From Kibdelosporangium aridum (GTDB lineage: Bacteria > Actinomycetota > Actinomycetes > Mycobacteriales > Pseudonocardiaceae): a DNA stretch of 64,000 nucleotides. The stretch's first letter is position 1. Every line of letters starts with the position of its first letter. The stretch covers positions 248,001-312,000 of the forward strand of contig NZ_FWXV01000002.1 in assembly GCF_900176515.1 (NCBI RefSeq). The letters run 5' to 3'. Shown here piece after piece: positions 8,066 to 18,251 of the stretch. The notes under the pieces are model-generated. The model did no database searches and was not told where the DNA came from. It was given only the letters and a program-made list of their open reading frames with translations. Both the position numbers and the translations under genes were made by a program.

Positions 8066-9058
8066 GTGCACGACGGAAGCGGGCGGGTCGTAGTCCAGAA
8101 CCTGACCAAGACGTTCGGCCCAGTTGTCGCCGTCCAGAACCTCAGCTTCACGGTCGAGCCCGGCTCGGTGACCGGGTTCCTCGGGCCGAACGGCGCCGGC
8201 AAGACCACCACGCTGCGAATGTTGCTCGGTCTCGTCACGCCGACAGCCGGACACGCCACGATCAACGGGCAGCCGTTCCACAACCTCGGCAACCCCGGAC
8301 GGGTCGTCGGCGCCGTGCTCGAGGCGCAGAGTTTCCACCCGAACCGGACCGCACGTAACCACCTGCTTGTCTACGCGGCCGCGATCGGGGCGCCCGATCA
8401 GCGCGTCGAGGAAGTCCTGCACCTCGTCGGGCTGGCTGAGGCGGCTGACCGCGGCGCGGGCGGATTCTCCATGGGCATGCGGCAGAGGCTCGCGCTGGCG
8501 ACCGCGCTGCTGGGTGATCCGCAGGTTCTTGTGCTCGACGAACCCGCCAACGGCCTCGACCCCGAGGGCATCGTGTGGCTGCGCACGTTCATGCAGAACT
8601 TCGCCCGCACTGGCCGTACCGTCCTGGTCTCCAGCCACCAGCTCGCCGAGATCGAGCAGACCGTGGAGCAGGTCGTGATCCTCAGCCGTGGCCAGGCTAT
8701 GTATTACGGCCCGCTTGAGCAGCTGCGCAAATCCCAGCAGGGCAGGGTGACCGTGCGACCGTCCGATCCGCAGCGGCTGATCACGGCGTTGCAGGAGGCC
8801 GGGCACACGAGCATCGAGCACCTGCCGGAAGGGATGCTCGCGGTGACCGGAGTCGAGCCAGAGCAGGTCGGTGACGTCGCGCTCGCGGCCGGGGTGGCGA
8901 TCTACGGCATGCAGTCGCAGCACGCCGACCTCGAACGGATCTTCTTCCAGCTCACCAGCGGCCAGTTCGCCGGCGCCCGGTACCTGCAACCACCGCCACC
9001 GCCAGGCTGGGAACAACAACAGCAATGGCAGCGACCCCAGGACGGTGGCCAGCGATGA
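8066..9058 (+). CDS. ABC-2 type exporter, ATP-binding protein
   Basis: ATP-binding subunit with Walker A GFLGPNGAGKTTTLRM (near residue 38), a variant signature FSMGMRQRLALA, Walker B VLVLDEPANGLD and H-loop SSHQLAE. GTG 8066 is preferred because GGAGGA lies six bases upstream; an in-frame ATG at 8024 has none. The C terminus is an unusual Pro/Gln tail (LQPPPPPGWEQQQQW). The stop overlaps the permease ATG. Together they form a two-component exporter of the bacitracin/multidrug type; substrate unknown. Confidence 0.9.
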   Translation: MHDGSGRVVVQNLTKTFGPVVAVQNLSFTVEPGSVTGFLGPNGAGKTTTLRMLLGLVTPTAGHATINGQPFHNLGNPGRVVGAVLEAQSFHPNRTARNHLLVYAAAIGAPDQRVEEVLHLVGLAEAADRGAGGFSMGMRQRLALATALLGDPQVLVLDEPANGLDPEGIVWLRTFMQNFARTGRTVLVSSHQLAEIEQTVEQVVILSRGQAMYYGPLEQLRKSQQGRVTVRPSDPQRLITALQEAGHTSIEHLPEGMLAVTGVEPEQVGDVALAAGVAIYGMQSQHADLERIFFQLTSGQFAGARYLQPPPPPGWEQQQQWQRPQDGGQR

Positions 9059-9885
9059 ACCGCTTGATCACCGCCGAGTACCGCAAGATCTTCACCGTCA
9101 AACTGTGGTGGGCGCTGCTCATCCCGGCCGCGGCGATCAGCCTGATGTTCACGTGGGGCGGCGCGCTGCTGGGCAACCTCGGCATCTTCGGCAGGGGCAC
9201 CGGCGAGAACGCCGCGTTCGCGCTGCCCGCGTTCGCACAGGGCATCAACCTCGCGTCGGTGTTCGGCCTGATCCTCGGCGCGACCGCGGTGACCGGCGAG
9301 ATCCGGCACAAGACGATCACCACGAGCTTCCTCACCGGACCGACACGCGGTGCCGTGCTGGCCGCGAAACTGTTCACGTACTCCACCATCGGCGCGATCT
9401 ACGGGGTCGTGTGCATGCTCGCCGCGACGCTCGGAGCGCTGCTGGGCAACAACTTCCCCGATGGCGCCGAATGGTTCACGCTGGCCGCGGCCGGTGTCGT
9501 CGCGATGGTCATGTGGACACTGCTGGGTGTCGGCGTCGGCGCGTTGATCGGCAACCAGGTCGGCACCGTGGTCGGTCTGCTCGTCTACGTCCTGGTCGTC
9601 GAGCCGATCATCAACGTGGTGCTCAGGACCAACGACGCCCCGGAAATCCCGCCGTACCTGCTGAACACCGCGGGCAGCAACATGACGCTGCACTTGTCCT
9701 TCGAGTTGTTCATCGCCGGGCTGCCCACGTCACGAAGGTTCGAGCGGGCCAGCGACGAGATCCGTGAAGTCCTCGGGATGACGTACGCACCGCCTTGGTG
9801 GGGCAGCGGGCTGATCTTCGTGGCCTACGCGGTGGCGCTCGGCCTCGCGGGCTGGCTCGTAGCGCGGCGTCGAGACATCACCTGA
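9055..9885 (+). CDS. ABC-2 type exporter permease
   Basis: 276 residues with about six hydrophobic segments, beginning MNRLITAEYRKIFTVKLWW, typical of ABC-2 permeases that act with the preceding ATPase. ATG 9055 overlaps the upstream stop as ATGA. The segment TGEIRHKTITTSFLTGPTRG is the cytoplasmic coupling region common in this family. It ends with the last helix followed by VARRRDIT. Confidence 0.88.
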   Translation: MNRLITAEYRKIFTVKLWWALLIPAAAISLMFTWGGALLGNLGIFGRGTGENAAFALPAFAQGINLASVFGLILGATAVTGEIRHKTITTSFLTGPTRGAVLAAKLFTYSTIGAIYGVVCMLAATLGALLGNNFPDGAEWFTLAAAGVVAMVMWTLLGVGVGALIGNQVGTVVGLLVYVLVVEPIINVVLRTNDAPEIPPYLLNTAGSNMTLHLSFELFIAGLPTSRRFERASDEIREVLGMTYAPPWWGSGLIFVAYAVALGLAGWLVARRRDIT

Positions 9886-9931
9886 CCTGCTAAAACACAG
9901 TTTTGTCAGTGGGTCCGCATAATCTGGTTGA

Positions 9932-12900
9932 GTGCCCGATACCTCGCCTGGCTGGATCCGACGGCTGACCCGTGCGTGCTGGCAGCACCGTCGCCTCGTG
10001 CTGTTGTCCGTGCTCGCCTCCTTGATCGGAGTCGGGTTCCAGGCAGTCGGCCCGATCTTGGTCAAGATCGCCGTCGACGGCGCAGTGGCCGGGCACACGA
10101 ACGGTCTGGCCGTGATCGTCGCGGTGCTGATCGCGTTGGAGCTGTTGACGTTCGGCTCCGCGTTCATCCGCCGCTACCTGGGCGGCAGGCTCGCCCTCGA
10201 TGTCCAGCACGACCTGCGGCAACAAGTTTTCCAATCGGTGCAACGGCTTGACGGCGCCAAGCAGGACGCGTTGCGCACCGGCCAGGTCGTGTCCCGGTCC
10301 ATCACCGACCTCCAGCTGGTGCAAGGCCTGCTGTCGATGGTGCCGCTGTCGATCGGCACCCTTTTCTTCGGGGTCATCGCGATCGGCGCGATGATCTGGC
10401 TGTCGCCGCTGCTGACCGTGGTGGCTTTCGTCGTGGCGCCGCTGGTCGTGCTTGTCAGCATCCGGATCCGCCGCAAGCTTTTCCCTGCGACGTGGTCGGC
10501 GCAGCAGAAAGCCGCGGATCTGGCGCAGCACGTCGAGGAAACCGTCACTGGCGTGCGGGTCGTGAAGGGCTTCGGACAGGAGGTGCGGGAGGTCTCGCGG
10601 CTGGAAACGGCCGCGCGCAAGCTGTTCGCTGAGCGGATGCGGGCCGCGGGGCTGACGTCCAGGCCGTCAGCCACATTGGTCGCGTTGCCCGCGATGGGCC
10701 AGGTCGGCGTGCTCGCGCTCGGCGGCTGGATGGCGTTGAACGGCCAGGTGACGCTGGGTACGTTCCTCGCGTTCACCAGCTATGTCGCCAACTTGGTCGG
10801 CCCGGCACGGCTTTTGTCGAGCTTGGTCGTGAACGCGCAGCTGGCCAGGGCTGGCGTCGAGCGCGTGTACGACCTGATCGACTCGCAGCCGGAAGTCAAG
10901 GAGGCGCCGGACGCACGCGAGGTTCCCCAAGGCCCGTTGGATGTGTCGCTTGACGATGTCCGGTTCGGGTACACGCGCAGCGAACCGGTCCTCGACGGCT
11001 TGTCGTTGCACGTGGCGCCGGGCGAGACGTTGGCGCTCGTCGGCACGGCGGGATCGGGCAAATCGACGATTTCCATGCTGCTGCCGCGGTTCTACGACGT
11101 GCACGAAGGCGCGATCAAAGTCGACGGCGTGGACATCCGCGAGCTCAAGCTGCAGTCGTTGCGGCACGCGGTCGGTGTGGTGTTCGAGGAGGCATTCCTC
11201 TTTTCCGACACACTCCGGGCAAACATCGCGTACGGCCGTCCCGACGCGAGCGAAGACGAAGTGATCGCCGCTGCGAAGGCCGCGCAGGCGCACGAATTCA
11301 TCATGGAGCTGCCAGAGGGCTACAACACGATCGTCGGCGAACGCGGCCTGACATTGTCGGGTGGGCAACGGCAGCGCGTCGCGTTGGCTCGAGCGTTGCT
11401 GACGGATCCGCGTGTGCTGGTGCTCGACGACGCGACGTCCGCAGTGGACACCGCGACCGAGGCGGCAATCCACGACACACTGCGGGAAATCACCGCGACT
11501 CGGACCACCTTGCTGGTCGCCCATCGCCGATCGAGCCTGCAGCTGGCCGACCGGATCGCCGTGCTCGACGGCGGCAAAGTAGTAGACGTCGGCACACACG
11601 ACGAGCTGACCGCGCGCTGCGAGCTGTACCGCAATCTGCTTGCCAGCCAAAGCGACGCGATCGAAGACGAGTGCTGCTGCCCGCCGGACGAACTCGGCTC
11701 GGACGGCGTGACCACAGCTCTCTGGCCGGACGACGCACCGGAAACCGAGCACGCGACGGCCACACCGTCGGCCGTGCGGATGGCGGGAGCACGTGGCGGC
11801 CCGGGTGGCGCGGCCGCCGCGGTGCCCGCGACGCCGGAACTGTTGGCGCAGATCGAGGCCTTGCCTCCGGCGACGGAAAAACCGGACCTGCCAGGCGAAG
11901 ACCCCACCAGAGAAGACCCCGAGTTCTCGTTGCGCCGGCTGCTGCGGCCGGTCCGCTGGGCATTGGTGCTGGTAGGCGGGCTCGTGATTGCGGACGCCGT
12001 GCTGTCGATGGCGCTGCCTTCGTTGGTCCGGGTCGGCATCGACGACGGTGTCGTTACCGGATCGCCAAACGGGCTCTGGATCGCGACTGGGCTCGGCGTC
12101 CTGTTGGTCGGCCTCGGCTGGCTGTCCAACGCGGCGAGCACGGTGTGGGCCGCGCGAGTCGGCGAGCGGTTGCTGTTCTTGTTGCGAGTGCGGAGTTACG
12201 CGCACCTGCAGCGGCTCGGGTTGGACTACTACGAGCGCGAGATGGCCGGCCGGATCATGACCCGGATGACCACGGACGTCGACGCGCTGTCGACGTTCCT
12301 GCAGACCGGGCTGGTGACCGCGGTGGCGAGCCTGCTGACCGTGATCGCGGTGACGGTCGCGTTGCTGGTGACCGACGCGTCGCTGGCGCTGGTGGCCTTG
12401 GCCGTGCTGCCGATCGTGATCGTCGCGACGGTGATCTTCCAGCGGCTGTCCTCTGTGGCCTACGCGGAGGCACGCGAGCGGGTCAGCGCCGTGAACGCGG
12501 ACATGCAGGAGAACGTCTCCGGTCTGCGAGTGGCTCAGGCGTACACGCGTGAAGGCGTGTCAGCTCAGGCTTTCGCCGAGCGCAGTGACGCGTACCGCCG
12601 TTCCCGCGCACGGGCGCAGCGGTACATCGCGACGTACTTCCCTTTCGTGGACATGCTTTCCGGTGTGGCCAGGGCCGCCGTGCTCGTTGTCGGCGCGACG
12701 CGGGTCGCCGAGGGTTCGCTGAGTCCTGGTGTGCTGCTGGCGTTCCTGCTGTACCTTGGGCTGTTCTTCGCTCCCGTGCAGCAGCTCAGCGGCGTGTTCG
12801 ACGGCTACCAGCAGGCCCGTGTCGGCCTGCGCCGGATCGGCGATCTGCTGCGTACGCCGAGTTCGTTGCGTCCGACCAAGGATCCAGTGCCAGCGCCCAC

Positions 12901-13663
12901 CCGGCTTCGCGGTGAGGTCGAACTGCGGGACGTGTCGTTCCACTATCCCGGTGTCGAAGAACCCGCTCTGGACCACGTGACGTTACGCGTCGCACCAGGC
13001 GAAACGATCGCTCTCGTCGGCGCGACCGGCGCGGGCAAATCCACGCTGGTCAAACTGGTCGCCCGGTTCTACGACGTCACGTCTGGCTCGGTGCTGGTGG
13101 ACGGCGTGGACGTGCGTGACTACGACCTGACCTCGTTCCGCCAGCGCCTTGGCGTCGTCCCGCAGGAAGCGCACCTGTTCACCGGCGACGTCGCGCACAA
13201 CATCGCATACGCCCGACCCGACGCCTCCCGCACGGAGATCGAGGACGCCGCTCGTTCAGTGGGCGCACTGCCGATGGTGGCGTCCCTGCACGACGGCTTC
13301 CGTCAACAGGTCGGCGAACGCGGCCAAGGCCTGTCCGCGGGCCAACGCCAGCTAGTCGCCCTTGCCCGCGCCGAACTCGCGCAGCCTGACGTCCTCCTGC
13401 TCGACGAGGCAACGGCAGCCCTCGACCCCTCAACCGAGACGCAGGTGCTGACCGCCAGCGAACAGCTGACGCAATCCCGCACAACGTTCGTGGTCGCCCA
13501 CCGCCTCGCCACCGCCGCACGCGCCGACCGCATCGTGGTGCTCGACGGCGGCCGCATCGCCGAGCAGGGCACCCACGCCGAACTCCTGAACGCCAACGGC
13601 CTCTACGCCCGCCTCTGGCAGTTCGGAACAACCGAAACCCCAGAAGGAATGCTGGTGGACTAG
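9932..13663 (+). CDS. Fused tandem ABC exporter (TMD-NBD-TMD-NBD)
   Basis: One 1243-residue chain carries two complete half-transporters of the MsbA/multidrug type. NBD1 has Walker A GTAGSGKST (K377), signature LSGGQ (475-479), Walker B LVLDD (D500 replaces the catalytic Glu) and H531. NBD2 has Walker A GATGAGKST (K1036), signature LSAGQ (1134-1138), Walker B LLLDE (E1159) and H1190. One composite site is therefore degenerate and the other canonical, as in heterodimeric exporters such as TM287/288 or BmrCD. A ~100-residue Pro/Ala/Glu-rich linker separates the halves. The start is GTG. It is monocistronic; the exported compound is unknown. Confidence 0.92.
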   Translation: MPDTSPGWIRRLTRACWQHRRLVLLSVLASLIGVGFQAVGPILVKIAVDGAVAGHTNGLAVIVAVLIALELLTFGSAFIRRYLGGRLALDVQHDLRQQVFQSVQRLDGAKQDALRTGQVVSRSITDLQLVQGLLSMVPLSIGTLFFGVIAIGAMIWLSPLLTVVAFVVAPLVVLVSIRIRRKLFPATWSAQQKAADLAQHVEETVTGVRVVKGFGQEVREVSRLETAARKLFAERMRAAGLTSRPSATLVALPAMGQVGVLALGGWMALNGQVTLGTFLAFTSYVANLVGPARLLSSLVVNAQLARAGVERVYDLIDSQPEVKEAPDAREVPQGPLDVSLDDVRFGYTRSEPVLDGLSLHVAPGETLALVGTAGSGKSTISMLLPRFYDVHEGAIKVDGVDIRELKLQSLRHAVGVVFEEAFLFSDTLRANIAYGRPDASEDEVIAAAKAAQAHEFIMELPEGYNTIVGERGLTLSGGQRQRVALARALLTDPRVLVLDDATSAVDTATEAAIHDTLREITATRTTLLVAHRRSSLQLADRIAVLDGGKVVDVGTHDELTARCELYRNLLASQSDAIEDECCCPPDELGSDGVTTALWPDDAPETEHATATPSAVRMAGARGGPGGAAAAVPATPELLAQIEALPPATEKPDLPGEDPTREDPEFSLRRLLRPVRWALVLVGGLVIADAVLSMALPSLVRVGIDDGVVTGSPNGLWIATGLGVLLVGLGWLSNAASTVWAARVGERLLFLLRVRSYAHLQRLGLDYYEREMAGRIMTRMTTDVDALSTFLQTGLVTAVASLLTVIAVTVALLVTDASLALVALAVLPIVIVATVIFQRLSSVAYAEARERVSAVNADMQENVSGLRVAQAYTREGVSAQAFAERSDAYRRSRARAQRYIATYFPFVDMLSGVARAAVLVVGATRVAEGSLSPGVLLAFLLYLGLFFAPVQQLSGVFDGYQQARVGLRRIGDLLRTPSSLRPTKDPVPAPTRLRGEVELRDVSFHYPGVEEPALDHVTLRVAPGETIALVGATGAGKSTLVKLVARFYDVTSGSVLVDGVDVRDYDLTSFRQRLGVVPQEAHLFTGDVAHNIAYARPDASRTEIEDAARSVGALPMVASLHDGFRQQVGERGQGLSAGQRQLVALARAELAQPDVLLLDEATAALDPSTETQVLTASEQLTQSRTTFVVAHRLATAARADRIVVLDGGRIAEQGTHAELLNANGLYARLWQFGTTETPEGMLVD

Positions 13664-13673
13664 CCAGTCACCC

Positions 13674-13905
13674 CGTGTCCACCTTTCCCGCACGGTGTGT
13701 CCACCACTCCGGCACCATGAGATGCGCCTTCCGGCACGGTGAGATGCACTTTGCGGGACCAGGAGATCCCTCGGCGTCCGTGAGTTGGCGCGTGTCCACC
13801 TTTCCGGCACGGTGAGTCAAACTGCTCGACTCGGTCCCAGCCCGGCTGGTTGTCGCTGTGCGCCGCTCGCGTTCAACTCACCATGCCGGAGCCGGTGGAC
13901 ACGCG
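13674..13905. repeat. Dispersed GTGTCCACC...GAGATGCAC repeat family, copy A
   Basis: The spacer after the fused exporter holds several modules: CGTGTCCACCTTTCCCGCAC (13674), TGTGTCCACCACTCCGGCAC followed by ATGAGATGCGCCTTCCGGCAC and GAGATGCACTTTGCGG, again GCGTGTCCACCTTTCCGGCAC (13790), and an inverted copy GTTCAACTCACC...GGTGGACACGCG (13871-13905). The same modules recur at 24497-24570 and 25554-25633. It is non-coding. Confidence 0.65.
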
Positions 13906-14193
13906 CGATGCCCTCGCCGGTGGGACACGCGGGTGTCCTTGTGTGCCGGTTGGTTCGCTCTGGTGATGGCTGTTCCGGCTGCCGGAACGGTCTAGACCAG
14001 CTGGGTCGTTGTTCGACGGACGACTGGCGGCTCGTCAAATCTCCTGAGAGAATCGATTCATTGATCGATTCAGTGAGCAATACCCCATCATCGGCATGCG
14101 CACAAGGTTCAATCGGGTCACACACAGCCCGAGCGGGGTACTAGCCTGGTTGGCGAGTGTGTTCAATATCGAGAACGAGATGGATAGAGGCGA
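13906..14193. other. kgd upstream region
   Basis: There is no gene here. It presumably holds the kgd promoter. The one notable feature is the inverted repeat at 14050-14071. Confidence 0.4.
14050..14071. promoter_or_regulatory. Inverted/direct repeat GAATCGAT-N6-ATCGATTC upstream of kgd
   Basis: GAATCGAT (14050-14057) and ATCGATTC (14064-14071) are perfect inverted arms. The 9-mer ATCGATTCA also repeats directly. It lies ~120 bp before the kgd start in an otherwise GC-rich spacer, so it is a candidate operator. Confidence 0.4.
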
Positions 14194-17100
14194 GTGCCAG
14201 CCGTGTCCAGCAGCAGCCCTGCGTCACAGTTCGGCCCGAATGAGTGGCTCGTCGAAGAGATGTACGAGCAGTTCCTCGCGGATCCCACTTCGGTAGACCC
14301 CGCGTGGCACGACTTCTTCGCCGACTACAAGCCCACACAGCAGCGGACTCAGGGCGTGGCCAGCAGCAGCGCCACCGGGCAGACCAAGACGGTCACCAAG
14401 ATCGAGCCGCCTGCTCCCGACACCAACGGCCAGGCGCCCGCCGCCCCCAAGGCCGCGGCCCCGAAAGCCACTGCCCCGTCGCCGGCACCCCCGAAGCCGA
14501 CGACGCAGGCACCGAAGCCGGCAGCCACGAAGCCGGCCGCGAAGCCCGCCGCTGCCAAGGCCGAGCCCAAGGGCGAGGGTGACACCAGCAAGCCGATCCG
14601 CGGTGCTGCCGCCGCGATCGCCAAGAACATGGAACAGTCGCTGACGGTCCCCACTGCCACGAGCGTACGCGCCGTTCCGGCCAAGCTGCTGTTCGACAAC
14701 CGGGTCGTGATCAACAACCGGTTGCGCCGGACCCGTGGCGGCAAGATCTCCTTCACGCACCTGATCGGGTACGCCCTCGTGCGTGCGCTGAAGGACTACC
14801 CGAACATGAACCGGCACTACGCCAACGTCGACGGCAAGCCGCAGCTGGTCACGCCGGAGCACGTCAACCTCGGCCTGGCGATCGACCTGCCGGGCAAGGA
14901 CGGCGCACGCAACCTGGTGGTCGCGTCCATCAAGCGTTGCGAGGAAATGACCTTCGCGCAGTTCTGGCAGGCCTACGAGGACCTGATCCGCAAGGCCCGC
15001 GGCGGTCACCTGACCACCGAGGACTTCGCGGGCACGACGATCTCGCTGACCAACCCGGGCACCATCGGCACCAACCACTCGGTGCCGCGGCTGACCGCGG
15101 GCCAGGGCGCGATCATCGGTGTCGGCGCGATGGAGTACCCCGCGCAGTACCAGGGCACCAGCGAGAAGGCCCTGGTCGAGATGGGCATCAGCAAGATCAT
15201 GACGCTGACGTCCACCTACGACCACCGGATCATCCAGGGTGCCGAGTCCGGCGAGTTCCTCCGCCGGATCCACCAGCTGCTGCTGGGTGAGGACCAGTTC
15301 TACGACGACGTCTTCACTTCGCTGCGCATCCCGTACGAGCCGATCCGCTGGGTGCAGGACATCCCGGAGGGCACGCTCGACAAGGCCGCCCGGGTCATCG
15401 AGCTGATCGACGCGTTCCGCAACCGTGGCCACCTGATGGCCGACACGGACCCGCTGAACTACCGCCAGCGCCGCCACGACGACCTGGACATCCTGTCGCA
15501 TGGCCTGACCCTGTGGGACCTGGACCGCGAGTTCGCCGTCGGCGGCTTCGCCGGCCAGGAGCGGATGAAACTGCGGGACGTGCTGAGCGTGCTGCGTGAC
15601 TCGTACTGCCGGACCGTCGGCATCGAGTACACGCACATCCTCGACCCGGCCGAGCGCACCTGGATCCAGGAGCGCGTCGAGATCCCGCACGAGAAGCCCG
15701 ACGCGGCCGTGCAGAAGTACATCCTGTCCAAGCTCAACGCCGCCGAGGCGTTCGAGACGTTCCTGCAGACCAAGTACGTCGGCCAGAAGCGGTTCTCGCT
15801 CGAGGGCGGCGAGAGCGTCATCCCGCTGCTGGACACGGTGCTGGACAAGGCTGCCGAGTACGAGCTGGACGAGGTCGTCATCGGCATGCCGCACCGCGGC
15901 CGGCTGAACGTGCTCGCCAACATCGTCGGCAAGCCGATCTCGCAGATCTTCCGTGAGTTCGAGGGCAACCTCGACCCGGGCCAGGCACACGGCTCCGGTG
16001 ACGTGAAGTACCACCTCGGTGCCGAGGGCAAGTACTTCCGGATGTTCGGCGACGGCGAGACCAAGGTGTCGCTGACCGCGAACCCGTCGCACCTGGAGAC
16101 GGTCGACCCGGTGCTCGAGGGCATCGTGCGGGCCAAGCAGGACATCCTCAACAAGGGTGGCGACGCGGGCGGCTTCTCCGTCCTGCCGGTCGCCCTGCAC
16201 GGTGACGCCGCGTTCGCCGGACAGGGTGTGGTCGCCGAGACGCTGAACCTGGCGCTGCTGCGGGGTTACCGCACCGGCGGCACGGTGCACGTGATCATCA
16301 ACAACCAGGTCGGTTTCACCACCGCGCCGGAGCACTCGCGCTCCAGCCAGTACGCGACCGACGTGGCCAAGATGATCCAGGCGCCGGTGTTCCACGTGAA
16401 CGGCGACGACCCGGAGGCCTGCCACTGGGTGGCCAGGCTGGCGATGGACTACCGCCAGGCGTTCCACAAGGACGTCGTGATCGACATGCTGTGCTACCGC
16501 CGCCGCGGCCACAACGAGGGCGACGACCCGTCGATGACGCAGCCGGCGATGTACGACATCATCGACACCAAGCGCAGCGTGCGTAAGACGTACACCGAGG
16601 CCCTGATCGGCCGCGGCGACATCTCGGTCGACGAGGCCGAGAAGGCATTGCGCGACTTCTCCTCGCAGCTCGAGCACGTCTTCAACGAGGTGCGCGAGCT
16701 CGAGAAGCACCCACCGATGCCGAGCCCGTCGGTCGAGGAGGAGCAGCAGGTGCCCGCCCGCGTTCCGACCGCGGTCGCGCGTGAGGTGATCGAGACGATC
16801 GCGGACGCGCACATCAACCTGCCGGAGGGCTTCACCCCGCACCCGAGGGTCAAGCCGGTGCTGGAGCGGCGCGCCAAGATGGCCCGCGAAGGCGACATCG
16901 ACTGGGCGTTCGGCGAGTTGCTGGCGTTCGGGTCGCTGAACCTCGAGGGCAAGATGGTCCGCCTCGCGGGCCAGGACTCCCGGCGTGGCACGTTCGTGCA
17001 GCGGCACGCGGTGGTCGTGGACCGCAAGACCGGCCAGGAGTACACGCCGCTGCAGAACCTGAGCGAGGACCAGGGCCGGTTCCTGGTGTACGACTCGGCG

Positions 17101-17928
17101 CTGTCGGAGTACGCGGCGGTCGGCTTCGAATACGGCTACTCGGTGGCCAACGGCGACGCGCTGGTGTTGTGGGAAGCCCAGTTCGGTGACTTCGTCAACG
17201 GCGCCCAGTCGGTGATCGACGAGTTCATCGCCTCCAGCGAGGCCAAGTGGGGCCAGCTGTCGGACGTCGTGCTGCTGCTGCCGCACGGCCACGAGGGCCA
17301 GGGCCCGGACCACACCTCCGGCCGGATCGAGCGCTGGCTGCAGCTGTGCGCGGAAGGTTCGATGACCGTGGCGATCCCGTCGACCCCGGCGAACTACTTC
17401 CACCTGCTGCGCAGGCACGCACTGGACGGCGTGACCCGTCCGTTGATCGTCTTCACGCCGAAGTCGATGCTGCGCAACAAGGCCGCGGTGAGCGCGGTGG
17501 AGGACTTCACCTCCGGCCGGTTCATGTCGGTGCTCGACGACCCGGCGCAGCCCGACCCGCAGGGCGTGCGGAAGATCCTGTTCGTGTCCGGCAAGCTCTA
17601 CTACGAGCTGGCGGCCGAGCGGGAGAAGCGCGGCGTGACCGACACCGCGATCGTGCGTGTCGAGCAGCTCTACCCGGTGCCGGTGAAGAAGCTGGGCCAG
17701 ATCTTCGACCGCTACCCGAACGCACACGACGTGCGCTGGGTGCAGGAGGAGCCGGCCAACCAGGGCTCGTGGCCGTTCTACGGCCTGTTCGTGCGCGAGA
17801 AGTTCCCTGAGCGCATGGGCAACATGATGCGCGTGTCCCGTCGCCCGATGTCGGCCCCGTCGGTGGGTTCGTCGAAGGTGCACGAGGTCGAGCAGCGCGA
17901 GCTGATCGAGAAGGCGTTCGCGGACTGA
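14194..17928 (+). CDS. kgd: Multifunctional 2-oxoglutarate decarboxylase/dehydrogenase E1 with E2-like succinyltransferase domain
   Basis: The protein is 1244 residues, like mycobacterial Kgd and corynebacterial OdhA. It starts with the E1-type leader [15 protein letters not shown], then a long Ala/Pro/Lys linker (residues ~55-140). The E2 catalytic domain lacks a lipoyl domain and carries the active-site His at about 344 ([14 protein letters not shown]). The thiamine-diphosphate-dependent E1 follows ([35 protein letters not shown]) and the protein ends with [15 protein letters not shown] and SSKVHEVEQ. It runs the oxoglutarate step of the TCA cycle. In relatives it is controlled by the FHA protein GarA/OdhI. 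Start is GTG 14194; GTG 14203 is possible. Confidence 0.96.
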   Translation: MPAVSSSSPASQFGPNEWLVEEMYEQFLADPTSVDPAWHDFFADYKPTQQRTQGVASSSATGQTKTVTKIEPPAPDTNGQAPAAPKAAAPKATAPSPAPPKPTTQAPKPAATKPAAKPAAAKAEPKGEGDTSKPIRGAAAAIAKNMEQSLTVPTATSVRAVPAKLLFDNRVVINNRLRRTRGGKISFTHLIGYALVRALKDYPNMNRHYANVDGKPQLVTPEHVNLGLAIDLPGKDGARNLVVASIKRCEEMTFAQFWQAYEDLIRKARGGHLTTEDFAGTTISLTNPGTIGTNHSVPRLTAGQGAIIGVGAMEYPAQYQGTSEKALVEMGISKIMTLTSTYDHRIIQGAESGEFLRRIHQLLLGEDQFYDDVFTSLRIPYEPIRWVQDIPEGTLDKAARVIELIDAFRNRGHLMADTDPLNYRQRRHDDLDILSHGLTLWDLDREFAVGGFAGQERMKLRDVLSVLRDSYCRTVGIEYTHILDPAERTWIQERVEIPHEKPDAAVQKYILSKLNAAEAFETFLQTKYVGQKRFSLEGGESVIPLLDTVLDKAAEYELDEVVIGMPHRGRLNVLANIVGKPISQIFREFEGNLDPGQAHGSGDVKYHLGAEGKYFRMFGDGETKVSLTANPSHLETVDPVLEGIVRAKQDILNKGGDAGGFSVLPVALHGDAAFAGQGVVAETLNLALLRGYRTGGTVHVIINNQVGFTTAPEHSRSSQYATDVAKMIQAPVFHVNGDDPEACHWVARLAMDYRQAFHKDVVIDMLCYRRRGHNEGDDPSMTQPAMYDIIDTKRSVRKTYTEALIGRGDISVDEAEKALRDFSSQLEHVFNEVRELEKHPPMPSPSVEEEQQVPARVPTAVAREVIETIADAHINLPEGFTPHPRVKPVLERRAKMAREGDIDWAFGELLAFGSLNLEGKMVRLAGQDSRRGTFVQRHAVVVDRKTGQEYTPLQNLSEDQGRFLVYDSALSEYAAVGFEYGYSVANGDALVLWEAQFGDFVNGAQSVIDEFIASSEAKWGQLSDVVLLLPHGHEGQGPDHTSGRIERWLQLCAEGSMTVAIPSTPANYFHLLRRHALDGVTRPLIVFTPKSMLRNKAAVSAVEDFTSGRFMSVLDDPAQPDPQGVRKILFVSGKLYYELAAEREKRGVTDTAIVRVEQLYPVPVKKLGQIFDRYPNAHDVRWVQEEPANQGSWPFYGLFVREKFPERMGNMMRVSRRPMSAPSVGSSKVHEVEQRELIEKAFAD

Positions 17929-17943
17929 CAGTTGGACAAAGAT

Positions 17944-17971
17944 GGCTCCCGGGGCACGCGCCCCGGGAGCC
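17944..17971 (+). terminator. Terminator after kgd
   Basis: GGCTCCCGGGGC (17944-17955) and GCCCCGGGAGCC (17960-17971) form a perfect 12-bp stem with a 4-nt loop, 15 bp after the stop, followed by GTTTC. The next gene starts only 16 bp further on, so the hairpin may attenuate rather than end transcription. Confidence 0.75.
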
Positions 17972-17987
17972 GTTTCATGGAGAACCT

Positions 17988-18167
17988 ATGTACTTCACTG
18001 ACCGGGGAATCGAAGAGCTCGAACAACGCCGCGGCGACGAGGAAGTCACCCTCGGCTGGCTCGCCGAGAAACTCCGCGCCTTCGTCGACGCCAACCCCGA
18101 CTATGAAGAGGCCGTCGAGCGCCTCGCGACGTTCCTCGCCCGCGACGACGAGGACATCGACGAGTAG
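17988..18167 (+). CDS. DUF6104-family small protein (59 aa)
   Basis: A short gene just after kgd: it begins MYFTDRGIEELEQRRGDEEV and ends with the acidic tail ARDDEDIDE. GGAGA lies five bases before the ATG. Length and sequence fit the DUF6104 family of actinobacteria, which I recall beside the oxoglutarate dehydrogenase gene in other genomes. The middle is WLAEKLRAFVDANPDYEEAV. Function is unknown; the conserved location suggests a link to Kgd. Confidence 0.85.
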   Translation: MYFTDRGIEELEQRRGDEEVTLGWLAEKLRAFVDANPDYEEAVERLATFLARDDEDIDE

Positions 18168-18251
18168 GGAAACATAGTTATCGGGCACATTCATTGAACC
18201 GTTGGCCTGGTGTTGCTTGACGGCCATGGTTTGCGGGAAGAGTCTCGCGCT

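Noticed and set aside
14224-17883. Long minus-strand open frame (over 1200 codons) opposite kgd
   Set aside because: It is the antisense shadow of kgd: high-GC codon bias keeps it open, and its translation is Arg/Val/Asp/Gln-rich without any domain.
18178-18251. PHO box before the PhoX-like gene
   Set aside because: I looked for GTTCACC-like direct repeats; only a weak GTTCAATGAATGT-like stretch on the minus strand was found, below what I would call a site.
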